This document shows positions 21,892 to 32,743 of a stretch of DNA of 64,000 nucleotides, one piece after another. Numbering within the stretch: the stretch's first letter is position 1; each line of letters opens with the position of its first letter. The translations under genes were made by a program, and so were the position numbers. The notes under the pieces are model-generated. The model was not told the DNA's origin and searched no databases. It saw nothing but the letters and a program-made list of their open reading frames with translations. This DNA comes from Gautieria morchelliformis (Eukaryota; Basidiomycota; Agaricomycetes; Gomphales; Gomphaceae), in contig WHVA01000336.1 of NCBI GenBank assembly GCA_015179125.1, forward strand, positions 1-64,000, written 5' to 3'.

Positions 21892-22513
21892 GTCAATTTT
21901 TGACGAGCTTACCAATTTCAGTAAACAGACCTCCAAATTCCTTGTAATATGTTGTCGATGATATATCATATTTGGAAAATGTGGATATGACCTTAAATCC
22001 AACTTTCTTATCCTCTTTATAGTTTTCATTACCCCAGGAACATTTGGGTTTATGGATCATGTAATTATTATTTGTTCTTTTATATTTATGCCACAATCAA
22101 CATTTCCCCACAGCAACTATTCCAAATACTATTTCATATAATATTATACTGATTTGTTTATCTAACTGTTCTTTAGTCTTGTTTATTTCTTTAATATCTT
22201 CTCCTCTACTAGCACTTCTTTTATTTTCTACTACAAGGTATATAGGTTTATTGATATAACCACAGTTATCAATATTGTAATCCATAGCAGCAAAGTCAGG
22301 TATTAACATCTTAACATCATCATTGCCATCCCTGTGTTCTGCTGCATAAACCAGAGGATGCTGGGGAGTAACTATTTTATTTATGAACCAATACATGAGA
22401 ATTGTAGTCCACGGAGAATACCAGCAGCACTCAAGATTATCGGGATTGGTGTGGTTATTTATGGCAGCATCTATAGATTTTTTCAAATATCCTTTATGCC
22501 TCTGTATTTCCAT
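21892..22513 (-). pseudogene. Hypothetical protein with a PD-(D/E)XK-like motif, one in-frame stop
   Basis: The frame from ATG at 22513 runs 138 codons to TGA at 22099-22097 and stays open for another 68 codons beyond it, to about 21893. Visible motif: IPDFAAMDY (Asp about 73) followed by YLVVENK (Glu 96, Lys 98), a spacing and context like the PD-(D/E)XK nuclease fold seen in many unnamed Agaricomycete proteins. Just after it comes YEIVFGIVAVGKC, then the stop, then LWHKYKRT. The stop falls where a tryptophan would read smoothly. I do not recognise the gene itself; assignment to the nuclease fold is inference. The ORF lies alone in AT-rich DNA. Confidence 0.4.
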
Positions 22514-22931
22514 ATGAACATCTTAAAGGTTCTGTATATGATATTATCAATATTATCACCAACAAACTTTTATATTATCATTTTTTCTGAGAGATGAAGA
22601 GAATTCTTATAAGGAATTCTTTTGTTACAATAAAAGTACTCAAATTTGAACATTTTTGAAAAAAGTGTGGGCCCCCAACCCCTTTCAATAAAAAACATTA
22701 GAATGGGGGGCACCTTCCATGAGTACAGAGACTCATATGTTTATATTTCAGATTTAAAAAAAAAAAAGAAAATAGGTTTTTACAAATCACACCATTGTTA
22801 TAAGAATCTCAACTGGTCAGTAAGCTTCAATGGGGTATGAGCAATGCAGGTATTAATAGTGTAGTGATTATATGAATCCTGTTCAAACAAAAAGTGAATA
22901 CAAATGAAGTTTAATATAATCTGGATTAACA

Positions 22932-23135
22932 ATGCTATATACCCCTATAGTAGGAGATAAAGTGACATTTATGCATCTAGGGACTCAGGAGGAGACAATG
23001 GGTGATGTTAAAGAAGTACTTATCCTACAGGGGAGAGCAATTATCATATATAAGAGAGTGAAAATCTCACCTTATGAAATAAAGGTGCGAATATCTACAC
23101 CTTTTGTGGCACTTACAAAAGTAGAAGATAATTGA
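22932..23135 (+). CDS. Small hypothetical ORF, 67 codons
   Basis: An ATG-to-TGA frame within the AT-rich island. The product is compact and hydrophobic-patterned (VGDKVTFMHLG, AIIIYKRVKI), suggestive of a small beta-barrel, but I recognise no family. It is divergently placed relative to the nuclease-like ORF. It may be chance, although its amino-acid composition is more protein-like than other short frames here. Confidence 0.25.
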   Translation: MLYTPIVGDKVTFMHLGTQEETMGDVKEVLILQGRAIIIYKRVKISPYEIKVRISTPFVALTKVEDN

Positions 23136-23480
23136 CCAGACCAACCCTGTTTATATACTAGAAAAGAATAAAATTGTCAGACCTCACATTAGTGAGCTTT
23201 TAAAAACCCTTTTATACAACTATATTTTTTATCATCTAGCAAGGAGAATGATGTTTCTGATTTGTTCTCAGATGATAGAAAAGAACAGGGTGAGAGAGTT
23301 TATGGCCATTGTCTCATAAAGAAATAAATAATTCTACTTTTGTCCCTCAAAAGCAGCGGCTCTTCCAACAAGAATGTGTCTTCCTATTTTCTCGTAGACA
23401 GATGTTTATAGTTAGCATATACATGTTTATATAGATAATCTATCTATATTTCATAAAATATATCATAATGGAGACAGTTG

Positions 23481-23860
23481 CCACAGCCTGGAAGGCATGC
23501 TGTAAGGGTGTTACACTCCCTGCACAGTGATTTCAGAGTCAGCGATGTCCACAAACACCCACAGATCATTGGCTTAGTGCCACCCCATTGTTGTGGCTCG
23601 GTCCATTGTTCGATTTTCACTATAAAGCCCCTGTAAATAGTTACAAGAATTAGACAGAGCTTTCCCCTTCCTCTCATTAGGCTTGCGTCTGCACCTGCAG
23701 CACATAGCCTTCTTACAATGCTTAATCCTAACTCTAAAGTTCTTTCTCACAGTCTGCAGCTGCCTTAGGAAAAGGTGTATACACTATTGTTTAAACGTTA
23801 ATAGTTATATATCTTTGTACTATACATGCATATTATGTTAAACATAACTTCTAATCGGAC
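23481..23860. other. Unassigned, possibly LTR-derived
   Basis: No coding frame. The segment has a TGTTACACTCCCTGC start-like sequence near 23510 and CACTATAAAGCCCCTGTAAATAG near 23619, which resembles the promoter box of the R2 LTRs (TATAAAGCCCCTAG). I could not find matching ends or target duplications. Confidence 0.25.
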
Positions 23861-23863
23861 CTA

Positions 23864-26062
23864 TCAAACGGTGCCAAGAAAATTCTGATGGACAGTAAGT
23901 CGACTTGCTCTGGGCTGGGTGGGGTATTCATCTCCCGACGACGTCGATTCTCCTCGGGAGACTGTTGAAACGAAGTGTAAAGAGTCTTGGGGTGTAGGAG
24001 AAATGTCGCTCTTCATACGCATTCTCCTCCACCATTTTGACTCGTCATCTAACCAGCCATCTGCGCCTTCTAGTTGTGAGGTGTCTCCTGTCTGCAAGTA
24101 CATTAGCATGCGTTGTTGTCCTTGTCGGTTGGCTCTCGCCATGGCATGTGATGCCGCTTTTCCTACAATCTCTGCTTGTGCCTTGGTAAGGTTCTATGGG
24201 GGTCGCACAATGGGTCGCCTTTCCTGTGTCCCTGCATGCCGCAGGTCCAACATTCTTGGCTGCCTGGGCTCGGGGATCCCCGGGACAATGGGAATGGCTT
24301 GTCTAGAGACCGTACCGCATTTTGGCCATGGGTTGCGAAAAATGCCTTGACAGCTGCTTTGTATTTTCGTTTTCCTTCTGCTGACTCGTCAAACAAGAGA
24401 TCGACTGGTTTGGTTGAGCTTCCGCTAGGTGCTGTTGGCGGTTGGCGCTGTATCATGTTGTTCGGGGCTGCGAATGATAGCTGGCGGTTCGATGCAGGTC
24501 CATTTCTTCTCTCTCTTTCCCATGCCTCCATCCTGGCTGTAGTACTGGCTAATTGGTGTCCCAGGTTGCTAACCTGGAAGTCAATTGCTGCCCTCATTGC
24601 GATCTGTTGGTGGTCTAGGTTCCGTAGCACGAGGAGTAGAGCTTTGAAGCTCAGCATGTTTGAGTGGTCGAATGGGAGTGCTTCTTGGACGCACAATGGC
24701 AAATTCTGGAAGATGTAATGGGATTTCGTTACTGAGTCCATGCCTGTGAGTCTTGCACCTAGTTCACTCAGCGTTTGTGCGAACTTCACTAAGGCCCACA
24801 CTGGTCTTTGGTCTTCATCCACTGTTTTCGTTAACAACTCCGCTTTGGAGATATGTGCTTTCTGCCAGTTGCTGAAGGTCTCTGCTATCGTAGGTAGAAT
24901 TTCGTGGCTTGGGTAGACCTCCTCCCACTTTGCGGTCAATACTGACCAGGACGTTCTGCAGGCGGGGTCCCAAGACCTAAACTGGTGCAGTGCTTCGCCT
25001 GAGAGGCACAATTTGAGGTATTTGAGTTTCTCTGCCTCATCTGTGTCTATGCCTCTTTCGTAGCACGCTTTCTCAAATGTCTGAAACCACTCGTCTCCAT
25101 CTTGTCCCGGGCTGCCTTTAAAGATGCTGACTTTGGATGACATGTGAGTGGGGTTCTTTTGCGCAATTTTTTTGGTTGTACTGGCTAATGGGGGAAAAGT
25201 GAGCTTGTGGGGTGCGGTTGTGGCGGTTCTTGATGTACGTGGGATGTGCGGTGGTGAGAATTTTGAATTGGGTGCTAGTACTAGCGGTTGACCTAGTGGT
25301 GGGCGGTGTTGTGAGGGGGATAGGTGGGGTGGCTGGTCTCTTTTTCTCTTGACGAGCGGGGTTGCTTCAGGATGGAATACGAGTCGTGGGGGGTTACTAT
25401 TGTTCCAGACTTGTCAAGATCTGATAGTGGAGACGAAAGGTGTAGTGGGTCTCAGCTAGGGTTGGGTTCTTCTTTTGGTGAGGGGGACTCCAGGGTTGTG
25501 GTTTTATGTGAGTGTTCCATAAAATTCTTCAATCTTCTCGCAGACTGCACGTACGGAAACTGGGTGCAGGGGTTCTTCTGACAAAGTCCGGATCACCCAA
25601 ATGAAGTGCCACTTCTCATGATTCCTGGTGATTGAGAAGACAATCCTCTCTACGTGGTCGTTTGGGAAACCGAGTCTGACGACTTCTGCGGGTTCGGTCA
25701 GTTAGGTTGTTATGATCTTCCACGCTCGTAGCTTGAGAGTGCTTGGGTAGTGGATCCCGGTCTCGAAAATTGGGTCCCACTTCTCTGCCCACACCAGTAA
25801 GGGAGCTGTTCCAGAGACTTTGGTGTGGAAAATACTCCTGTTTCTGTTGATTTCTACTTCTGGATTGATGGCGAATAAGGTACGTGTTTGTAGATCTCTT
25901 ATGGATCTGATTTGTGCCAATCGGATCACTGCTTCGGGGTCAAGGCTGTTCAGGGGGTTGCGGTCCGAGTGGCCTTCTTTCATTCACCAATGATCTGGAA
26001 CACGGGGGATTTCGAGCTGTGCTGCTTCTGGTGATTCATGATCTCACGGTTGCCACCATGTA
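23864..26062 (-). mobile_element. Fossil LTR-retroelement Gag region
   Basis: The minus-strand frame at 25143-24163 gives a Gag-like protein: a capsid-like region (GDEWFQTFEKAC, LKLCLSGEALHQF), a Gln/Pro-rich linker and a zinc knuckle CWTCGMQGHRKGDPLC. A further piece continues in 24142-23864, and an upstream piece lies at 25983-25702. Near 26060 the minus strand reads TCTACA followed by TGGTGGCAACCGTGAG, which looks like an LTR end and primer-binding site. The 5' LTR would then lie just right of 26062, but its far end and a second LTR are not found. It is broken, with roughly three or more breaks, and no pol region is present. Confidence 0.6.
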
Positions 26063-28703
26063 GACGCAGATCGCGTCGAATAGAAAGAGATATGATCGTA
26101 GATCGCATGAATACTAGTGAGATAACACGAACACGTCTACAAGTATGAAGGACAAGACTAAGAAGGATCTGCGATGCTCAGTGTAGTCTCCGCTACTGTA
26201 CAGCTCCTCAGATAGGGAATCCTATATCCTCAACTACGGTGTGTTGCTGTGTGTGCGCTGGCGCTAGATGCTGGTCCTGTTAGTATTTGAAAATAATATC
26301 AGAGTGATATGATTCAATCTCTGAACGTGAGACGAATCGAGTGTAAATAAGAGATAGTAAGAATATCTGCACATATAACCAAGTATATGTGTCTGATGAT
26401 AAATGCTATCAAGACTTAGCTATTGCAATATAGAGCAAATAATATCGGATTTCACTGCTGAAATGTAGCGTACAAGTTGTAGTATTTAACTACTGAAGAA
26501 AGCTCTTGGTTTTCTTGGATGATGTAACTGGAACAAAGGATAGATGAAAAGGGAAACGTTAAGGTTGATGTCGACGTGTACATTTCGGTTAGGGGTTGAA
26601 TTGTATCGATAAAAGGGGAATGTGGCATCATAGTGGGCTTGAATCATGTTGATAAAAGGAGCGTATGGCATATGGGGAAGAATAGGGGAAGAGGTTCGAG
26701 ATTTGTACAGGGCCGACCCATCAAGTCGCGTCCCTTGATCAGATCACGTGATCATACGATGTGTAGGTCTTGGAACTGGGCTCGGTGTGCTTGTGTAGGG
26801 CGTATAGGGGAGTTCTGGACTGTGAGAGCATATGGTATGACTTCCTGCAACATCGGAGTAATCTGGTGCGTGGATTGAGTAGGTTCGAAGATGTGTGTTG
26901 GGGTTCGGCGATCTTGGGGATGGGTTGGAGTGAGTATATGCATGTGCGGGTGTGGGTAGTTGGTTCTGTTTGATATCGATGATTGTAGTAGTGAGGATAA
27001 TGATATGATATAGTTTTTCGTCAGTGTTTCTAACAGCTGGGATGTGTGGGAGCTCATCCTGGCATCTACACCTGCCTGCTGGCGAATGATGGGAGCAGCG
27101 AATGGTCGTTCGGTGAATGTGGCGAAGGGTGAATGCAGCGTTCATAGATGAGGTGTGGTCAGAGGGCAGGGCGAAGCCGAGCAAACACAAAGGAGGAGTG
27201 GTAAAAGGGAAACCAGGGATAGCTGGGTGCAGGAAATACATGGGTCGTGACAATCCAGCCATCCAAAGGGGTTGTGCCGATGTAAATAACCTATGTATCT
27301 ATCTGTACACTAGTTATTACATAATCCCAGTGGTCCCCTTAGGGACCCACTGTATAGTTTATGCGTGGGAACCGGTCAGCGGTGTCAAGATTGGTTTTTA
27401 GGCGTTAATATCGTGTATTAGTGAACACAGCGAATGCCCGAATAACTTGTGCGAAGAGATATGCCGTTCGGCGAATAAGTGAACCAATAAATGTTCACGA
27501 AACAAAGGGGTTGCCCGAACGGGGCTCGCCCTATCTACAGTCATAGGGAAACAGCTCGCAACACTTGACGACACAGCGTGCAAGATATTGCGGAAGGGCT
27601 GTCTAAGTTTCGACAGTCCCTTCGCTGGCGAAGGTGCTCCTTAGGAGCCCTTCGCCAACAGCACAGAAGGTAGTTCGAAGGCTAGGGTAACGGAGATGAA
27701 GTATGAGAACTCACCAGTGGTGCCTAAGTCCTTGGCTGGTCGAAGATAGAAATCTTCAAGGAGAGGCTCAAGACGATGATCACAGTGAGGTCAAGTTTGC
27801 ACAAGATGGACGATGTACGATAATTGAACTAGGGAATGTACATGCGAATGTAAACTACTTATATCAAATGCTCGTAAGGTAACAGCGAATAGGACAGAGA
27901 CCGTTAAAAGTCAGGGTTGGATAGGGGTGCGCAGTCATGGTACTAAGGAGATGGAATAAACATACAATAGAGTGAGGGAAGAATGCGAACATGAAACGAC
28001 GGAGAGTAAAAGGGGGCGAAGGCACTTATGGACAAAACCATGTCTTGGGACCCGCATACATGCTACCCTGCATGGACTCTTCATTTACTGGGTTGTTCCC
28101 GCACGACCTATGGAAGGAACGCCCTGCGAACGCACTTTGGCCATACGAACACCCAATGGGGTTGGATTAAGAAGATGATGGGGTTAATGATGAACCATCA
28201 TGCCGGGTGATTGGTATCGATCATATTTGATGGCGTGCCTGCTGGCGAAATGCGCGAGTAGCGAATAGTGGTTCGGAGGATGGGGCGAACAGCGAGTAGG
28301 GTAGACGTAGAGGAGGAGTGGTCGGTAGGTGCGGCAAACTCTGACGAAGATGCTAGGGAGTGATGAGGGGGAACATGGAGGTAGCGTGGTAGGAGAAATA
28401 AACCGGTCATGACAAGCGGTTCCCATCGCATCTTACCCTTATACTGTCACTACATAGCATTCAGAATACCACTCCTTGGTCAAGTTCTGTTGTGCCCTGT
28501 GACACAAGGCTTAAGATTGTCATCTTTACACCTTTTTGAACTATCCTGAGGTTGATCGCCATGCGACCAACCGATTGTGGATTCGAAGCAATCTTGAAAA
28601 AGATCTCTGCGTTGACGACTAAACAATGTTGATACCCTCCAGTAGACCCTCTACCTACTGTTCGCTGCGAGCGTGATGATTCCATGCAGTTGAAGACAGA
28701 CAC
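26063..28703. repeat. Gene-free region with diverged direct repeats and a hairpin
   Basis: No gene is supported. Two imperfect copies of about 43 bases lie in tandem at 26595-26680 (GATAAAAGG...GTGGCAT type). A longer pair of diverged direct repeats lies at about 27069-27270 and 28231-28410: shared blocks are CCTGCTGGCGAA, GTAGCGAAT/GCAGCGAAT, GGAGGAGTGGT and GGTC(G/A)TGACAA. Between them, 27627-27656 is a nearly perfect 30-base palindrome (GGCGAAGG...CCTTCGCC). The nested pattern suggests an old element with long terminal repeats of about 180-200 bases, but no coding part remains. Confidence 0.4.
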
Positions 28704-29740
28704 TGTTGTGACAAACGCAATTATTTCACTTCAAATCATTTATATATAAAGGAAACTAATAAAGAAAGAAAAGAAAATCAAAAGAAAAATCAAAAGAAAC
28801 AGAAATTATATTCATGATAGATGTCGGTGCAGGCGACGATCACATGAAATTTATGTCATGCTATATTACTCATAGATCGGGTGATATACAGGAGTTCGAG
28901 CGTCAACCACGTGCGGTCGATCAAGGACGGCGCGCCTATCGAGTGATGGCATCGGCCATGACGTCAACAGGCGCCAGGCCATAGGCACCGAGGGGTGCGG
29001 GCACCAAACGCCGCAGAGAATAATAGACTGCGCAGGGGTACAGGGTGCTGTGGAGTGACCTGAGAAAGTCATCTGCAGCATACATACTCAATCAGCTGCC
29101 CCACAAGAAGGGCACAGAGACAGTGGCCCCATCTCCAAGCCCAGCATATATGCTGGGCAGGGTAAACTCAGATCCATTTTCTATTTGAATCCCATGACAC
29201 GTCTGACTGATTACTATCTTAACATCACGTGGACATTTGTATACTAGGTACAGATCTCTATTCCAAGGCCCAGACAATCCTAACACCATCCCCATCACCC
29301 CATGACTTTATGACTATAAATTAGTCACCCTTTAGTTACAAAGTAGTTTTTCGACCCATCCATCCAATATCTTGAACACTAGTAGTTGCTATCAATATAG
29401 TATAAATAGCTAGTACAAATGTATGAACGAAATCATCCAGAATCGATTATTCTGCCTCCTGAAATTACTGCAGTCTTGTTTGATAGCTACAGAGCTCAGA
29501 TCTTGATAGTTTATTCCAAATCTTCGTTGAGAGTCTACTATCACTGTTTACACTATACTACCTTAAAAGCGAACGCTTTTGATTTGACTATCCCTTGGAT
29601 CGACACCACTTTTCTGTCGACCCGGTCACGTGACCCTCATTCATCAGTGTTGGACGCGCCTCGAAGGGCTTAGTCAGTACATAGAAGAGAGGCGAATACA
29701 GTGGTTTCAATCACTGAGCAATAGATTTCACTCGTTAAAA
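28704..29740 (-). mobile_element. R1-family LTR, copy C, apparently solo
   Basis: In minus orientation its first 400 bases track copy B (37216-38154): GTCACGTGACC, AAAAGCGTTCGCTTTT, AGATCTGAGCTCTGTAGC, CAGAATAATCGATTCTGGAT. Its later part tracks 21246-21791 through TCATAAAGTCATGGGG, the GCATATATGCTGGGC palindrome and CGTCATGGCCGATGCC. It ends TTGTCACAACA at 28704. The left end near 29740 is approximate. I did not find a target duplication. The mosaic of matches shows two R1 subtypes sharing a 5' half. Confidence 0.6.
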
Positions 29741-30942
29741 GGCACTAATTGATACCTTAATCTAAAAGACACGAGTGTCGAGCTCGCAGTCCACGCCATA
29801 GGCGCAGCCCAGTGACACAATGGCTGACGCTACCCTGGACCAAGAGTCCAGGACACCAGAAGATGGAGAGATCGTAGATCTCACCACCCTTGTCCCCCCA
29901 ATAGAGGACGAGGAAATTCCAACCATGTCTTGCCAAGCGTGGTCAAGCATGAGACGTCGCCAGGTGACAAGCTGGTGCGCCCCCCCAATCCCCTCTTCCC
30001 AGAGACAAGGGAAAAGGCAGAGAGGTCTCTCCATCGTCAGAGGGCAGAGCATCAACATTGAGATGGGCACAAACATAAGTACTCACCAAGCTCTAAGCCA
30101 TCTTTGAGTCAGACCAAGGAAGCAGTGGCATGGAAACGAACTTGCAGTCCGTGACTGAGTGTGTTCCACTCATCTATGATGGGACTCTGGTAAAGTTGAA
30201 ACCCGCTAATAAAACATCAAGGACACACCCATCATGAATAGCATCATGTTGCATGCATGCAGTGCCGCTGGTACTGCAGCTTGAAAAAGGATCATCGTCG
30301 GGCACTGACGTATATGACAAATGGCAAGATATGATGCACTTGCATTGGGAGTGTTCCGAGCGGGAAATTCACTATGTGAGCTTTGCCATTTAGAAGTGAG
30401 TGCTCTCAGCCTCCATACTTAGAGACTGTGGTCGCTGCGGCTGATTACGTAATAAGACTGAGGTTTCTGCGGGCAGCGGGACACGGGCCGATGCCGGACG
30501 GGGCTTACATGAGCGCCCCCCGGCCGGTTTTTTTCTGCTGCCTCCAGCACTGACCGCGACGACCGCGCTGGCGAAGGGGATGCCGTCCCACCACCTAAGT
30601 GTCCCTCGCGCCGCTGAGTCCAACTTGCCACCAAGGTCCATGGACCGAGGTCTATGGACCTTCCCCCAGTAGCTCGCACGCTCTCAACCTGATACAATAT
30701 TGCCATATAGGTTTCTCGGCTATTGCGACCGATCACAAGCGAACGGATCTCTATGGATGAGATAAGTACTCGCGTCTTCCTTGCAGATTTCGCAGTACAG
30801 TGGTGGTAGGAGAGGTTGGTGTGTACCCTTGTTCTATCTGCTCGGATCATCATCCCTCGCCCACATCGGACCCTCATTGAAGTCTAAACTATTTGCATGT
30901 CTGACGCTTATTAATAAGGAATGGACTGACCATATCTTATAG
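29741..30942. other. Mostly unassigned; weak ORF at 29820-30107
   Basis: An ATG frame at 29820-30107 (plus, 95 codons) begins MADATLDQESRTPEDGEIVDL and has an acidic, host-like start. It carries no motif and ends in low-complexity sequence, so I would not call it a gene with confidence. The GC-rich stretch 30460-30660 contains only arginine-rich frames typical of chance ORFs. Confidence 0.3.
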
Positions 30943-30943
30943 A

Positions 30944-31144
30944 TACTACCTCGGCAAGACGGCCTTCGATGAGACTCTCATCTCCATTTCCATTTGTGTT
31001 GAGCAAGGCCTGAATTATCCAACACACATGCGGCAACTACGCGCACTAACAGGATCTTACGATCAAGACTTGATGGACGAGCGTTCGTCCCGAAATATCA
31101 TGGTAACTAGTCCCATTGCGTCACTGCACCTCCGCACCGGATAG
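30944..31144 (+). other. Possible orphan exon
   Basis: An open, coding-looking frame of 67 codons without an initial Met. It is preceded by a TTATAG acceptor-like sequence at 30942 and begins YYLGKTAFDETLIS. A GTAACT donor-like site follows ATCATG near 31100. Amino-acid composition is natural, with no simple repeats. I do not recognise the family and find no adjoining exons, so it may be a relic of a broken gene. Confidence 0.25.
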
Positions 31145-31689
31145 CCGTAGACGCCGGTTGCGACTCACAGTGATTTATGCTCGGGAGATATACTGTCTTT
31201 GGGCAGGTTGCCCTGGTTGTTTGCCATCTGCCAAAGGACAGGAGACCATCTTTCAAACACTGTACGCATGACTTATTATAATTAATGCTGGCTTCCCTTT
31301 TGGGTACGAGATGAATATTAATCTCATTGGAAGCTGTGAGTTTAATTTATGCAGACCTTTAACAGTAGTATAGTCGAGGCCAAATTTCGGTGTGTCCATG
31401 ATTCGCGCAGAGATGTCAATTCCTGGATCTACTGCAACTAAGAAAATGGTAAGGGCTAAAACCTCGAATTAATTGATCTCGGTGGCGGCGACAGGTCAAT
31501 ATGCGTGGCGCAGCACCATACGTATCTATATAAGGTTTCATCACCCTCACTTCCCAATCATTGGCATGCATAGGAGGAGATCAGGCTGCTATGCTGGAGA
31601 ACGTCCAGACCGCCCTCCGCCCATGCGGGGAACGTGACACAACATGTCCGAGCTCGCGACAGTTCGCAGCTAAAACAAATCACTTACCA
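31145..31689. other. Unassigned sequence before the LINE fragment
   Basis: Short frames only. The last 100 bases may belong to the LINE upstream of its endonuclease domain, but I see no recognisable motif before 31690. Confidence 0.3.
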
Positions 31690-32250
31690 CTATGCTGGAC
31701 ATGCTGATGAAGTGCCCACCTGACAAATATGACATTCTAGTGATCCAAGAACCCTACCTAGACTTTTTAGGCAACGCGAGAGCTACCCCCCACTGGTATC
31801 CAGTATACCCCCAAAACACATTACAACGACAGGGAAAAGAAAATGAGATCAATGATCCTAGTCAACAAAAGCATAGCCACAAGCGAGTGGGTGAGCATCG
31901 ACGTTGGTATGCCAGATGTGACCACGATCTCGATAAAAACACAAGCTGGTGAAGTTGTTCTATTCAACCTATACGTAGACTGCACACACGCTAACGGTAT
32001 ACACAAACTCCGAGCCAGCATACAGAGGGAAACACAGATGAACACAGCACAAAGAAGCCGCACAGCAGGAATGGTATGGCTAGGAGACTTTAATAGGCAC
32101 CACCCATACTGGGACGAGGGACGCAATAGCTACCTCTTTACCAGGAGCAACCTCGATGCCGCCCAGCTACTACTAGACACTATAGCTGAAAACGATATGT
32201 AGATGGTTCTCCCCAAAGGAATACCCACACTTAAGGCAATATCTACTGGA
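31690..32250 (+). mobile_element. LINE endonuclease domain, 5' half (split)
   Basis: Reads as an apurinic-type endonuclease domain of a non-LTR retrotransposon: DILVIQEPYLD near 31730, then MRSMILVNKS, LFNLYVDC and GMVWLGDFNRHHPYWDE near 32070-32120. The frame shifts by one base in a C run near 31810 (between VYP and KTHYND). An in-frame TAG follows ENDM at 32200. It is interrupted at 32251 by a Ty1/copia element and resumes at 38442. The N-terminal Gag-like ORF and the reverse transcriptase are absent, so this is a truncated, dead copy. Confidence 0.75.
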
Positions 32251-32255
32251 AATTT
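32251..32255. repeat. Target-site duplication AATTT, left
   Basis: AATTT precedes TGTTAGCAAC and matches AATTT at 38442-38446 after the other end. It defines the limits of the Ty1/copia insertion. Confidence 0.85.
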
Positions 32256-32743
32256 TGTTAGCAACTTGGGGCTATGGCAGGGAAGGTTCGGTAGAGTTCT
32301 TAGAAAGCTAGAATCAAATACACACTCTCAGTGAATTTATTGTCACTCTTATATTAATACAATACCTAGAATCCAATACACTACATGATTTTCAGTCAAC
32401 ATGCTATGAAAATAGGAAGAATATTACTCGCCTCTCTCAGTGGATTTATTGTCACTGAGAGAGGAGCACTATCCTGTCTCAGAAGGCATATACATGCACC
32501 CGGCCCTTTAGCGCTCAAGAGCTCGCGCGTCGAAGTCATTTCAAACTCCGCTGGGTGCAGCCGCCTGTGAAAATAGAGATAACAAAATGAAATGGAGAGA
32601 TAGGGAGTGACTGGAAATTTTCGAAAATAATCAGAGAAGTGAATGCATGGTACAAGAACAATGTGAGAAGAGATTGAAACACCATACAATAAATTGAACA
32701 TATTATGCTTGATTTTGGTGCAGGAGCATAAATGCACCCGACG
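32256..32743 (-). repeat. Copia 3' LTR
   Basis: TGTTAGCAAC at its left edge and AATGCACCCGACG at its right edge match the outer and inner edges of the other LTR (37012 and 38441). Confidence 0.85.

Larger units (their letters stand above)
21792..23480. other. AT-rich island
   Basis: Base composition changes sharply to AT-rich compared with both flanks, with many A and T runs. It contains the nuclease-like ORF (minus, 21892-22513), a small ORF (plus, 22932-23135) and otherwise nothing I can assign. It starts exactly where the R1 LTR ends. Low-GC composition and different codon usage suggest a separate origin. Confidence 0.55.

Noticed and set aside
21892-22513. Nuclear copy of mitochondrial DNA, suggested by AT richness and TGA read as Trp
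   Set aside because: Only one TGA supports it and no mitochondrial gene or homing-endonuclease motif is visible; simple decay of one Trp codon explains it as well.
30419-30877. 152-codon minus-strand frame
   Set aside because: GC-rich, Arg/Ser-rich composition without motifs, typical of a chance frame.
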